NCBI RefSeq assembly: GCF_009765685.1
Contig: NZ_LMUY01000133.1
Location: 47,405-111,404, forward strand
DNA length: 64,000 nucleotides
Reading direction: 5' to 3'
Source: Acidisphaera sp. L21
GTDB lineage: Bacteria > Pseudomonadota > Alphaproteobacteria > Acetobacterales > Acetobacteraceae
In this document: one piece after another, positions 33,462 through 43,939 of the stretch
How positions within the stretch are numbered: position 1 is the first letter of the stretch
How the letters are laid out: each line of letters begins with the position of its first letter
Notes under the pieces: model-generated
What the model saw: the letters and a program-made list of their open reading frames with translations, nothing else
The model's database searches: none
What the model was told of the DNA's origin: nothing
Position numbers and translations under genes: made by a program

Positions 33462-33785
33462 GGTCCCTCCTGTGCGCTTGGGCGCATTCGGAGTGATCGG
33501 CCTTGAAGCGCTTCGGCCAGACTCTGCTCCGGTCCGGGCGTCAATAACGCCGCAACGTTAATATTTCGCTGACTAACTTGTGCAATTCATAAATGATTAG
33601 AGCACGCACGCTCGATCACCAGCCAGACCAGGCAGGTAATTGTCCGTCAACGCGAGGTTAGGCGCGTCCTGCGATCTGCGCGGGCGTGACGACGCAGACA
33701 AACAGGGCAAGCTTTGAAACGATCTTGGACAGGGGAATGGGTCGTCTCCGCTGTTGAGCAGCGGGCAGCAGCGACGATGCCGATG
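33462..33785. other. Intergenic region upstream of the carrier–thioesterase gene
   Basis: 324 bases without a credible gene, noticeably more AT-rich than its surroundings near 33541–33600. It contains the 20-base near-palindrome GGCCTTGAAGCGCTTCGGCC at 33501–33519 (core GAAGCGCTTC, 33505–33514) and the candidate promoter listed separately. The rest, towards the end of the monooxygenase gene, shows nothing I can identify. Confidence 0.5.
33558..33585 (-). promoter_or_regulatory. Candidate promoter of the carrier–thioesterase gene
   Basis: On the minus strand TTGCAC (33580–33585) and TATTAA (33558–33563) are separated by 16 bases in an AT-rich stretch, about 100 bases before the gene. The -35 match is only moderate. 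The palindrome at 33505–33514 lies just downstream and could be an operator. Confidence 0.35.
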
Positions 33786-35096
33786 CTAAAACTCGCGCAG
33801 CACGTCCCGCAAGGTCGCACCCTGATACTGCGTGCGCACCAGGCCCCGGCGTTGCAGTGCCGGCACCAGCCCCTCGGTTATCTCCACCACCACCCGGCGG
33901 CTGGACCGTTGGAATGGCGTGCTCACCAGGAAGCCATCGCCACCGATCGCCTCCATCGCCTCGCCCATCTTCTCGGCAATCTCGTCCGGCGTGCCGACCA
34001 GGCGGAGCCCCCCGTCATAACGTTCGGAGGCAAGCTGGCGTAGGGTCTTGCCGCTGCCCCATTGGGCGAATTTGTCCAGCGAGCCCTGTTCGCCGTTCGT
34101 GGTCAGGTGCGGCAATTCCTTGTCCAGGTCGAACTGGGAGAAGTCGATGTCCGTCACGGTGCCGATGGCGGCGAGCGCGGCCTCGATGAAGGCCGGGTGA
34201 TGGACCATCCGGTCGTATTTGGCCTGCGCCTCCGCCGTGGTTTCCCCGATGAACGGGTAGATCAGGAACAGCACCTTGATGTCGTCCGGGTTGCGCCCGG
34301 CGGCGGCAGCCCGGGCGCGGACGTCGTCGCGATACGCCTTCATGCCGCTATATCCGTTCGCGGTCGCGATGATGCTGTCGGCGGTGCGGGCTGCAAATTC
34401 TCGCCCACGGGGCGAGCCGCCGGCCTGCACGAAGGTCGGCCGCCCCTGCGGCGAGCGCACCGTGTTCAGCGGTCCGCGGCATTTGAAGAACTTGCCCTCG
34501 AAATGGACCGGGTTGACCTTGGTATAGTCGGCATAGGTGCCGGTCTCGCGGTCCATTACCACCGCATCGGGCGACCAGGAATCGAACAGGCGGCAGACGA
34601 GTTCGACATACTCGTCGGCCATGGCGTAGCGCTGCTCGCGCGGCGGCAATTCGTCCATGCCGAAATTCTGCGCGGCGGCGTCCTCGCCCGAGGTCACGAT
34701 GTTCCAGCCGAACCGCCCCCCGGCGATGTGGTCCAACGTGCTGGACAGACGGGCGAGCATGAAGGGTGGGTATGCCATGGTGGACATGGTCGCCACCACG
34801 CCCATGCGGCTGGTGCCAGCCGCGATCATCGCAGCCAGCGGCATCGGGTCGTGCTTCGGCGCTTGCAGGGCATGCTTCAGCGTCGCCTCGGTGGTGCCGC
34901 GCCAGGCGTCGGACACCATCAGCGTGTCCTCCAGCATGATGTAGTCGAAGCACGCCCGCTCCATCGCCTGCGCCATCTCGACGTAGAACTTGCCGTCCCA
35001 GGGCGAACTGGTAGGCGCATATGGATGATCCCACTCACCCGCACTGAAGTTGCAGAACCAGGCGAGATGAAAGGGCTTGGGCATCTTCGTGTCCAT
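33786..35096 (-). CDS. LLM-class flavin-dependent monooxygenase (NtaA/SnaA/DszA family)
   Basis: 436 residues, the expected length for two-component FMN-dependent monooxygenases that act on chelators, sulfur heterocycles or similar substrates with FMNH2 from a partner reductase. Family stretches are DYIMLEDTLMVSDAW, GVVATMSTMAYPPFMLAR, GGRFGWNIVTS (FMN-binding) and FVQAGGSPRGREFAARTAD. The substrate is not evident. No flavin reductase gene is in the window. It is followed by GNAT and creatininase-family genes on the same strand but 44 bases apart, so co-transcription from further upstream is possible. Start ATG at 35096; an in-frame ATG at 35084 is an alternative. Confidence 0.88.
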   Translation of the reverse strand: MDTKMPKPFHLAWFCNFSAGEWDHPYAPTSSPWDGKFYVEMAQAMERACFDYIMLEDTLMVSDAWRGTTEATLKHALQAPKHDPMPLAAMIAAGTSRMGVVATMSTMAYPPFMLARLSSTLDHIAGGRFGWNIVTSGEDAAAQNFGMDELPPREQRYAMADEYVELVCRLFDSWSPDAVVMDRETGTYADYTKVNPVHFEGKFFKCRGPLNTVRSPQGRPTFVQAGGSPRGREFAARTADSIIATANGYSGMKAYRDDVRARAAAAGRNPDDIKVLFLIYPFIGETTAEAQAKYDRMVHHPAFIEAALAAIGTVTDIDFSQFDLDKELPHLTTNGEQGSLDKFAQWGSGKTLRQLASERYDGGLRLVGTPDEIAEKMGEAMEAIGGDGFLVSTPFQRSSRRVVVEITEGLVPALQRRGLVRTQYQGATLRDVLREF

Positions 35097-35140
35097 TCAG
35101 GGGGGCGGCACCGATCCACGCAAGATCAGTGCCGCGCCGT

Positions 35141-35563
35141 TTACGGGGTGAGCCATTTCGCCATGACCGTCCGGGGCGAGACCTCGAAGCCCAGACGCTC
35201 GTAGAAGGCGATCACCTTGGTGTTGGTCTCCCGCACCAGCAACTGGACCTTGAGCACGCCGCGCTGCCGCAGCCACGCCTCCCCGGCCGCCACCACCTGC
35301 CGGCCGATCCCGGTGCCCTGTGCATCGGGCGTGGCGGCAACGTAATAGAGCCAGCCCCGGTGACCGTCATGCCCCACCATGACGCTGCCGCTGATGGCGC
35401 CTGACTCGCCGATTGCGACCAACACGTCCGACGAAGGGCCAGCCTTGGCGAAGCGGAAATCCTCCGCCGGGTCGTTATAGCTGGCCACCAGGTCGCAGGC
35501 GCGCCACAACGCGACGACCGCCTGCTCATCCTCTGGCGCGGCGCTTCGGATCGTCAGCGCCAT
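35141..35563 (-). CDS. GNAT-family N-acetyltransferase (YpeA-like)
   Basis: 140 residues, one GNAT fold. The acetyl-CoA-binding loop is in ATPDAQGTGIGRQVVAAGE (about 89–107), and the last strand with the Tyr is VIAFYERLGFEV. The N-terminus TIRSAAPEDEQAVVALWRAC matches YpeA-type proteins. The ATG at 35563 is four bases after the creatininase-family stop; longer frames run into that gene and lose similarity. Acceptor unknown. Confidence 0.87.
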   Translation of the reverse strand: MALTIRSAAPEDEQAVVALWRACDLVASYNDPAEDFRFAKAGPSSDVLVAIGESGAISGSVMVGHDGHRGWLYYVAATPDAQGTGIGRQVVAAGEAWLRQRGVLKVQLLVRETNTKVIAFYERLGFEVSPRTVMAKWLTP

Positions 35564-35567
35564 GGCG

Positions 35568-36395
35568 CTAATCGTCCGCGTGCCCGGCGGTGTTGCCCTG
35601 GCCGCGGCCGGGTAGCCACACCGGGTCGGGCCGGCGCCACATCGCCTTGTCGCGCATCGCCGCCGCCAGGGTTTCTGCCTGGACATCCAGGAACCGCTCG
35701 CCCTTCGCCGCCGTCGCCGGGCGCGGGTCGCCGCGAACGCCAGTGACGGGCGCACGCTCGGAGAAGCTCCAGAACCGGCTGAATCCGTCATATTTCGGCA
35801 CCGGCTCCGGCCGCTGGCGCACGGCCTCCTCGAACTTGTCGGTGCGCACCAAGTCCCCGGCGATCGCCATCATGACGGACGTCTCGCCCTCGCAGGCATG
35901 CGCCGGGGTTTCCTTGGTCTCGGCGATGTCGCCGATCATGTCGCGGGTCAGATACCAGGGCGTGCAGGCAATGACCGGCAGGCCGAATTCATGCGCCAAC
36001 TCGCGCGCCGCCACCGCCAGCGGCTCCACATTGCCGCCATGACCGTTGACGATCAGCAACCGGGCGAAGCCGAGCGCGCGTAGGGAGCGGACGATCCCCG
36101 TCAGCACGCCGCGCAACTCGCTGAAGTTCAGGCTGATCGTGCCGCCGAACGGCAGATGATGCTCGCTCATCCCGGTCCATAGCCCCGGCAGCACCAGCAC
36201 CGGCAACTCCGCCGACACCAGCCGCGCCGCGCGGATCGATGCGGCGCTGGCGCTAGCCGTGTCGGTGATGACCGGCAGATGCGGCCCGTGCTGTTCCAGC
36301 GAGCCGATGGGCAGCACCGCCAGCGCGCCGGGTCGCCCAGCCACTTCTCGAATGTCCGGGCCGGTCAACCGGGCCCACTCCACCTCGTTGGTCAT
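35568..36395 (-). CDS. Creatininase family amidohydrolase
   Basis: 275 residues, metal-dependent hydrolase family that includes creatininase, MftE and ArfB. The metal ligands are visible in GSLEQHGPHLP, ITDT, VNGHGGN and ACEGETSVM (Glu/His/Asp set). The family opens cyclic amides or trims peptides; the substrate here is unknown. A strong Shine–Dalgarno (AGGAG) stands before the ATG at 36395. It is upstream of the GNAT and monooxygenase genes on the same strand and probably leads that transcript. Confidence 0.88.
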   Translation of the reverse strand: MTNEVEWARLTGPDIREVAGRPGALAVLPIGSLEQHGPHLPVITDTASASAASIRAARLVSAELPVLVLPGLWTGMSEHHLPFGGTISLNFSELRGVLTGIVRSLRALGFARLLIVNGHGGNVEPLAVAARELAHEFGLPVIACTPWYLTRDMIGDIAETKETPAHACEGETSVMMAIAGDLVRTDKFEEAVRQRPEPVPKYDGFSRFWSFSERAPVTGVRGDPRPATAAKGERFLDVQAETLAAAMRDKAMWRRPDPVWLPGRGQGNTAGHADD

Positions 36396-36452
36396 GCTGC
36401 GCTCCTGTCGTTATGGGCGCAGTTGCAGCGTAACCAGGCTGGTATGTCCAGG

Positions 36453-38045
36453 TTAGAACAGCTTGGGTGGCTTTTCCGCCGTTCTGCCCCGCGGGAATGC
36501 AGTTTCCCAGCCACCGCCCAGCGCCTTGTAAAGCTGCACGAGATTGGTCGATACCGTCGTCGTGCTGTCGGCGTATTGCTGTTCGAACTGGAACATCGTG
36601 CGCTGCGCCGTCAGCACGTCGAGAAATGTGCCGAGCCCCTGCACGTATTGCTGCCGGGCGAGGCCAAGTGCCTTGCGCGCCTGATCGACCGACTTGGCCA
36701 GCTGGTCGCGCCGCAGTTGTTCGGAGGAATACGCCGTCAGCGCGTTGTCCACGTCGTGGAAGGCCTGCAGCACCACCTGTTGGTATTGCACCGCGGCCTC
36801 TTGCTGCTGCGCTTTGCGCAGATCCAGCGTGTATTTTAGCCGTCCGCCCTCGAAGATTGGGATGCTGATGGACGGGCCACCGGAATATTGCAGCGCACCG
36901 AAGGCACCGATATTGGCGAGATTTTTATAATCCGTCGCCTGCACCCCGATGCTGCCGGACAGGGTGATTTTCGGGAAGAAATCCGCCTCGGCCGAGCCGA
37001 TATCGGCGGTCGCGGCGTGCAATTGCGCATCTGCCCGGCGGATATCCGGCCGTCGCTCGGCGAGTTCGGACGGCAGCCCCACCGGCACGGCCGGCGGCAC
37101 CGGCGGCACTGGTTGGGCCGGGGACAATTTTGCCGTCAGCGAACCCGGCGTCTGCCCCAGCAGAAGGCTGATCGAGTTGATCGTAGTGGCCGCCGTCGCC
37201 TCCAATTGCGGGATCTGCGATGCAGTGTTGGACACCTGGGCGGACGCGTTGGCCACGTCCAATCCGGTGGTGAGCCCGCCGCGCTGGCGTTCCTGCGTGA
37301 GGCGTAGGCTCTGCTGCTCACTGGCCAACGTGTCCCGGGCGATCTGCAGGTCGCGCTGCTGACCGCGCAATTGCAGGTAATCGCGCGCTAATTCGGCCAA
37401 CACGGTCACCATCGAGTCCCGCCGAGTCTCGGCCGAGGCGGCGATGGCCGCGTCCGCGGACTCGACCTGGCGCCGCACACGGCCCCAGAAATCGATCTCC
37501 CACGTCGAATCGAAGCCCGACTGGAACAGGTTGAACGCGCCCAGATGCGTGCCTGGCCCACCAGACGCCTCGGACGACGCGCCGGATGGGATTCCTCCCT
37601 GCGTGCCGCCCAGCCCATTCGCACTCGTATTCGTGCTGCTGCCGCCGGAGCTTGTGGCGCCGCCGCCCAACAGCCCGATCACGCCACGATCGCTGATTTT
37701 CTCGCGCGTGTAGGACGCGTTGCCGTTCAGGTTCGGGAACTCGTCCGCCGCCGTCACACCACGCTGCAGGCGGCTTTCCTGCAGACGAATGGTCGCTAGG
37801 CGAATATCCAGGTTGGAGGCGGCAACCTGCTGCTCCAACTCCGTTAGGATCGGGTCATTGAACGCTTGCCACCAATTGGCGTCGATCGGCTGCAACACTA
37901 CCTGGCTGGGCGTGGCCGGAGGCGGCGCCGAGCGGCTCGCGAACCAGGATGTGGGCGACCACATGCTGGGTTCCTGATAGTCCGGGCCCAGTGTGCAACC
38001 AGCCACCGAGGCGACAGCGAGTAGTGCGATATATCGGAACTTCAC
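36453..38045 (-). CDS. RND-type outer-membrane efflux lipoprotein (NodT/OprM family)
   Basis: About 530 residues. A lipoprotein signal ends at VASVAGC, followed by LGPDYQEP typical of NodT-family factors. Two OEP repeats follow, with STWEIDFWGRVRRQVESA, LPSELAERRPDIRRADAQLHAA and SISIPIFEGG, all family hallmarks. A Gly/Ser-rich loop of about 40 residues (about 125–165) is inserted in the first half. Start GTG at 38045 is chosen because it begins the signal peptide; longer frames cross the regulatory palindrome. No RND pump or membrane-fusion gene is adjacent, so its partners are encoded elsewhere. Divergent TetR gene suggests repression. Confidence 0.88.
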   Translation of the reverse strand: MKFRYIALLAVASVAGCTLGPDYQEPSMWSPTSWFASRSAPPPATPSQVVLQPIDANWWQAFNDPILTELEQQVAASNLDIRLATIRLQESRLQRGVTAADEFPNLNGNASYTREKISDRGVIGLLGGGATSSGGSSTNTSANGLGGTQGGIPSGASSEASGGPGTHLGAFNLFQSGFDSTWEIDFWGRVRRQVESADAAIAASAETRRDSMVTVLAELARDYLQLRGQQRDLQIARDTLASEQQSLRLTQERQRGGLTTGLDVANASAQVSNTASQIPQLEATAATTINSISLLLGQTPGSLTAKLSPAQPVPPVPPAVPVGLPSELAERRPDIRRADAQLHAATADIGSAEADFFPKITLSGSIGVQATDYKNLANIGAFGALQYSGGPSISIPIFEGGRLKYTLDLRKAQQQEAAVQYQQVVLQAFHDVDNALTAYSSEQLRRDQLAKSVDQARKALGLARQQYVQGLGTFLDVLTAQRTMFQFEQQYADSTTTVSTNLVQLYKALGGGWETAFPRGRTAEKPPKLF

Positions 38046-38094
38046 GGGCGACCACACACCTTTGGCAGGGACGGCGAACCCCGTCGGCAGAAAG

Positions 38095-38113
38095 TGACCG
38101 ACCGGTTCGGTCA
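38095..38113. promoter_or_regulatory. Probable TetR-family operator between efflux and tetR genes
   Basis: TGACCGACCGGTTCGGTCA is a 19-base inverted repeat with perfect 7-base arms (TGACCGA and TCGGTCA), placed between the divergent outer-membrane factor and TetR genes. TGACCG/CGGTCA half-sites are typical for TetR-type efflux repressors. A consensus -35 hexamer TTGACA (38118–38123, plus strand) adjoins it, without a good -10. Confidence 0.7.
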
Positions 38114-38170
38114 GTCTTTGACAACAACCGCGCTTCGGGCTGAAGGTCAACCCAGTTCAATGGAGCGATG

Positions 38171-38797
38171 ATGCCCGTGATGTCGGATACGGACGTTCTA
38201 TCGCCCGAGAAGCACCAGCAAATCCTCCGCGGTGCGGCCACGATTTTCTCGCAGGATGGCTATGAAGGCGCCAGCATGTCGCGCATCGCAGCCTGCGCGG
38301 GCGTCTCCAAAGGAACGCTTTATAACTACTTCGCGAGCAAGGCCGAATTATTCTCCGCCTGGGTGGCGCAGGAGTGTGAGCGCAAGCTGTCCCTGGTGTT
38401 CGGCGATGCCGAGGTGAACGAACAGTTGGAGGCCGGGCTGCTGGCCCTGGGCAGCCGCATCGTCCACATGATGATGTCGCCCTCGGGGCTCACGATCTAC
38501 CGGTTGACGGTGGCCGAGGCGTCCAAATTCCCCGAGCTCGCCCGCAGCTTCTATGAGGCCGGGCCGGCGCACGCCACACAGTTCATGACCGCCTGGCTGA
38601 TGCAGCATATCCAGGCCGGCCGGCTGGCCATTCCCGACGCGGCATTTGCGGCAGAGCAATTCTTCGCCCTGTGCCAGACCCGCATCGGAATGCTACGCCG
38701 GCTGGGACTGATGACAGAGATCGACGACACCCTGGCGAAGCGCGTGGTCGAGGGTGCCGTGACCATGTTCTTGAACACCTACGGAGTGACACCGTGA
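38171..38797 (+). CDS. TetR-family transcriptional regulator
   Basis: 208 residues. The N-terminal helix-turn-helix is clear: ILRGAATIFSQDGYEGASMS, then IAACAGVSKGTLYNYFASKAEL, split here as two parts. The C-terminal ligand domain resembles the AcrR/TetR_C group (RIVHMMMSPSGLTIYRLTVA). GGAG at 38162–38165 favours the ATG at 38171 over 38168. It very likely represses the divergent efflux factor through the palindrome at 38095–38113 and controls the M20 peptidase gene coupled behind it. Confidence 0.9.
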   Translation: MPVMSDTDVLSPEKHQQILRGAATIFSQDGYEGASMSRIAACAGVSKGTLYNYFASKAELFSAWVAQECERKLSLVFGDAEVNEQLEAGLLALGSRIVHMMMSPSGLTIYRLTVAEASKFPELARSFYEAGPAHATQFMTAWLMQHIQAGRLAIPDAAFAAEQFFALCQTRIGMLRRLGLMTEIDDTLAKRVVEGAVTMFLNTYGVTP

Positions 38798-40182
38798 CCG
38801 CAAAGCTGACCGCCGTCCTTGACCATATCGAGGCCGGGTTGGACGGCACCCGAGACCGCTGGTTCGACCTGCTGCGCATCCCGAGCGTGAGCGCGCAGCC
38901 GAACCATAAGGGCGACTGCGCCGCGGCCGCGGAATGGCTGCGTGCCGAATTGGCAGCGATCGGGTTCGAGGCCAAACTGGTGACCACTCCAGGCCATCCA
39001 GTGGTGCTGGCCCACCATTCCGGCACCGCGCCCGGCCCTCGCCTGCTGTACTACGGGCATTACGACGTGCAGCCCGCCGAGCCGCTGGAGCTATGGACCA
39101 GCCCACCGTTCGAGCCAGTCTTGAGTGAAGGCCCGCGCGGCCCACGCATCTCGGCCCGCGGCGCCGTGGACGACAAAGGCCAGGTGATGATGTGGCTAGA
39201 GGCGCTCCGAGGCTGGCACGCGGTTGCCGGCGGCCCACCCTGCCCCGTGACGGTGCTGATCGAGGGTGAGGAGGAAGTCGGCAGCGTCAATCTGGAGCCT
39301 TTCCTGGCGGCGCATCGGGACGCGCTTGCCGCCGACATCGCCATCATCAGCGACACAGGCATGTGGGACATCGACACGCCCGCCGTCACCACGAGGCTAC
39401 GCGGCCTGGTCTACACGGAACTGACCCTGCATGCCGCCGAACGGGACCTGCATTCTGGCCTATACGGCGGTTCGGCGCTGAACCCGATCAATGCGCTGAC
39501 GCGGATCCTGGGCGATCTGCACGATGCATCCGGCCGAATCCAGCTGCCGGGTTTCTACGATGGAATCGCGGACACTTCCCCGGCGCAAATGGCCGAATGG
39601 GCGGCGCTAGGCTTCGACGAGGGCGCGTTCCTGGGCGACATCGGCCTGTCCAAGCCGATCGGCGAGCAGGGCCGGTCGCCCTTGGAGCGGATGTGGGCGC
39701 GCCCGACCGCCGATATCAACGGCATCTGGGGCGGTTATGCCGGGGCTGGCAGCAAAACGGTGATCGCGGCGCAGGCCTCCGCCAAAGTGTCGTTCCGGCT
39801 GGTGCCGGGCCAGGACCCGGCGAGAGTGTATGAGTCATTCAAGCGCTTCGTCGCCGATCGCACCCCGGCCGATGCCAGGGTTGAGTTCCAGCTTTTCGGC
39901 ACCGCACCAGGAATCGAGATCCCGACGGACAGCCCCTGGGTTCAAGCCGCCCGCGCCGCGCTGGCCGACGAGTATGGCCGCCCGGCGGTGCTGATGGGCA
40001 GCGGCGGGTCGATCCCAGTTGTCGAGAGCATGCGCCGGCTGCTGGGCGTCGACTCGCTATTGATGGGATTCGGCTTGGCAGACGACCAGGTGCATAGCCC
40101 CAACGAAAAGTTCGAGTGGCGCTGCTTCCACCAGGGCCTTCGCAGCCATGCTCGCCTGCTGGCCAAGCTCGCGGCGCCGTAG
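38794..40182 (+). CDS. M20-family metallopeptidase (dipeptidase)
   Basis: 462 residues. Di-zinc peptidase or amidohydrolase of the M20 (ArgE/DapE/carnosinase-like) family. Zinc ligands and catalytic residues are visible: YYGHYDVQP (His, Asp), ISARGAVDDKGQ (bridging Asp), IEGEEEVGS (catalytic Glu and Glu ligand) and VHSPNEKF (last His). The middle dimerisation domain is present (AERDLHSGLYGG). It begins at a GTG within the TetR stop (GTGA), so its translation is coupled to the regulator. Confidence 0.93.
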   Translation: MTAKLTAVLDHIEAGLDGTRDRWFDLLRIPSVSAQPNHKGDCAAAAEWLRAELAAIGFEAKLVTTPGHPVVLAHHSGTAPGPRLLYYGHYDVQPAEPLELWTSPPFEPVLSEGPRGPRISARGAVDDKGQVMMWLEALRGWHAVAGGPPCPVTVLIEGEEEVGSVNLEPFLAAHRDALAADIAIISDTGMWDIDTPAVTTRLRGLVYTELTLHAAERDLHSGLYGGSALNPINALTRILGDLHDASGRIQLPGFYDGIADTSPAQMAEWAALGFDEGAFLGDIGLSKPIGEQGRSPLERMWARPTADINGIWGGYAGAGSKTVIAAQASAKVSFRLVPGQDPARVYESFKRFVADRTPADARVEFQLFGTAPGIEIPTDSPWVQAARAALADEYGRPAVLMGSGGSIPVVESMRRLLGVDSLLMGFGLADDQVHSPNEKFEWRCFHQGLRSHARLLAKLAAP

Positions 40183-40230
40183 CCCGTCTGATCTAGCGCC
40201 ACGCCCGTTTGCACTGTAACGGTGCGACGG

Positions 40231-41177
40231 ATGAGCGAGCAATTAATAGCAAACCGTCGTCTGCGAGTCGTAATTACCGGCGGCACCGGGCTCGTCGGCA
40301 CTGCGCTTGCGGCGGAATTGCGGGCTGCGGGGTATGAGACGGTCATCCCCCTTTCCCAGGCCGATGGCGACCTCGCAAATCAGGCGGAGGCCGAGACGGC
40401 GATCGCCCGCGCCCGGCCGGATATCGTCTATCACCTGGCAGCCCGGGTGCATGGCATCATGGGCAATCTACGAACCCAGGGCGAAAGCTACCTCGCCAAC
40501 ATCCGCATCAATACCAACGTGATAGAGGCCGCCCGCCGCGCCGGCGCCCGCAAGTTCGTGGCAATGGGTTCCACCGCGATCTACTCGGACCAGGTGCCAC
40601 GCCCGATGCGGGAGGCGGATTTGTGGCTGGGCGCTCCGCATGGGTCGGAAGCGGGCTATGCCCATGCCAAGCGCGCCATGCTGGCCCAGTTGGGCGCGTA
40701 TCACGAGCAATACGGCCTAGACTACGCATTCTGCATCGCCACCAACATGTTCGGCCCAAACGACCGGTTCGACGAACAGAACGGGCACGTCATCCCGTCC
40801 CTGCTGTCGAAGTTCGAACGCGCCATCCGCAATGGCGAGCCGGTTGAGGTCTGGGGAACCGGCACGCCGCGCCGGGACTTCCTATTCTCGCATGATGCCG
40901 CACACGCGATGCGCCTGGTGGGCGAGCGCTTTACCGGGCCGATCAATCTCGCCACCGGCAAAGCCATCTCCATTGCCGACATGGTGGAGGCAATGGTGCG
41001 CGTCACCGGTTTCCCAGGAAGTGTTATTTGGGACCGCAGCAAACCGGATGGCCAGATGCTACGCGACTACGATGTCGGGCAGTTGAGGGCGCTGGGCTTC
41101 GAACCGGTCAACACGCTGGACGACGCTTTGCGCACCACCTTTGCCTGGCTGCGCGACCATGCCGGGGCAGCCCGGCG

Positions 41178-41181
<4 letters not shown>
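40231..41181 (+). CDS. NAD-dependent epimerase/reductase, GDP-L-fucose synthase-like
   Basis: 316 residues, extended short-chain dehydrogenase. The Rossmann motif is ITGGTGLVGTALA, the catalytic Ser/Thr lies in AMGSTAIYSD and the Tyr/Lys pair in YAHAKRAM. HLAARVHGIMGN matches the family that converts GDP-4-keto-6-deoxymannose to GDP-L-fucose (Fcl/GMER), and it could supply that or a related sugar. The gmd gene that makes its substrate is 800 bases downstream. ATG at 40231 is preferred to a GTG at 40222. Its stop overlaps the GTG of the methyltransferase gene. Confidence 0.83.
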
Positions 41182-42990
<1,809 letters not shown>

Positions 42991-42992
42991 GT

Positions 42993-43928
42993 ATGGCGGC
43001 GGGGCAACCTCGCCGCATTCTGGTCACGGGCGCTGGCGGGTTTGTTGGTGGGCATCTGCTCACCGCCATTCGCGGCGCCCTTCCAAGCGCTGAGCTGTTC
43101 ACCGATTGGTTCGACATCGCCGACGCCGCCGCCGTTCGCCACGCCGTTCGGGCAGCCCGGCCGGATGCGTGCGTGCACCTGGCCGCGATCGCCGCCATTC
43201 CTGCCGCCCAGAAGGATCCGGATGAGGCGTGGCGAGTAAACCTGCATGGCACATTGTCTCTCGCCCGCACGCTGATGCAGGATGCGCCGGATTGCGCCCT
43301 ATTGTTTGTGTCTACGTCAGATGCTTATGGCGCGACATTTAAGTCCGGCGTGATGCTTGATGAGACTGCGGCGCTGAATCCGATGAACACCTACGGCGCC
43401 ACCAAGGCCGCTGCCGACCTCGCCTTGGGCGCCATGGCGCGCGAGGGGTTGCGGGTGATACGGGCGCGGCCGTTCAACCACACCGGACCCGGACAGTCGG
43501 ATGCGTTCGTCGTGGCCTCGTTTGCACGTCAGGTGGCGCTGGTTGCGGCGGGCAAGCAGGATGCGACGCTCATGGTTGGTGCGTTGGATTCGGAGCGCGA
43601 CTTCCTGGACGTGCGGGATGTCTGCGCCTGCTATCTGCAATGCCTGTTGAGGGCGGATCGCATACCTAGCGGCACGATCTTCAATATTGCATCCGGCCAG
43701 CCGCGCAAGGTTGGCGATGTGTTGGCCGACCTTATCGACATCGCCGGCGTGAAAGTGACGGTCTCGACCGACCCGGGCCGCCTGCGCACCGCCGAAATCC
43801 CACTTGCCGCCGGCAACCCGGCGCAAGCCAAACGCCTGCTGGATTGGCAGCCCGCCATCCCGTGGCGCCAGACCCTAACGGATGTGCTGGCGTATTGGCG
43901 CACGACGATCGGAGCTACCCAGGACTGA
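42993..43928 (+). CDS. rmd: GDP-4-keto-6-deoxy-D-mannose reductase (Rmd-like)
   Basis: 311 residues, extended SDR. The Rossmann motif is VTGAGGFVGGHLL, with VSTSDAYG (catalytic Ser/Thr) and YGATKAAADL (Tyr/Lys). RPFNHTGPGQSDAFVVASFA and ERDFLDVRDVCACYL match Rmd, which reduces the gmd product to GDP-D-rhamnose. Together with gmd this suggests D-rhamnose in the polymer. The start ATG at 42993 directly follows the gmd stop; longer frames run into gmd. Cannot exclude a related 4-reductase making GDP-6-deoxytalose. Confidence 0.85.
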   Translation: MAAGQPRRILVTGAGGFVGGHLLTAIRGALPSAELFTDWFDIADAAAVRHAVRAARPDACVHLAAIAAIPAAQKDPDEAWRVNLHGTLSLARTLMQDAPDCALLFVSTSDAYGATFKSGVMLDETAALNPMNTYGATKAAADLALGAMAREGLRVIRARPFNHTGPGQSDAFVVASFARQVALVAAGKQDATLMVGALDSERDFLDVRDVCACYLQCLLRADRIPSGTIFNIASGQPRKVGDVLADLIDIAGVKVTVSTDPGRLRTAEIPLAAGNPAQAKRLLDWQPAIPWRQTLTDVLAYWRTTIGATQD

Positions 43929-43939
43929 CCCGCCAGCGA

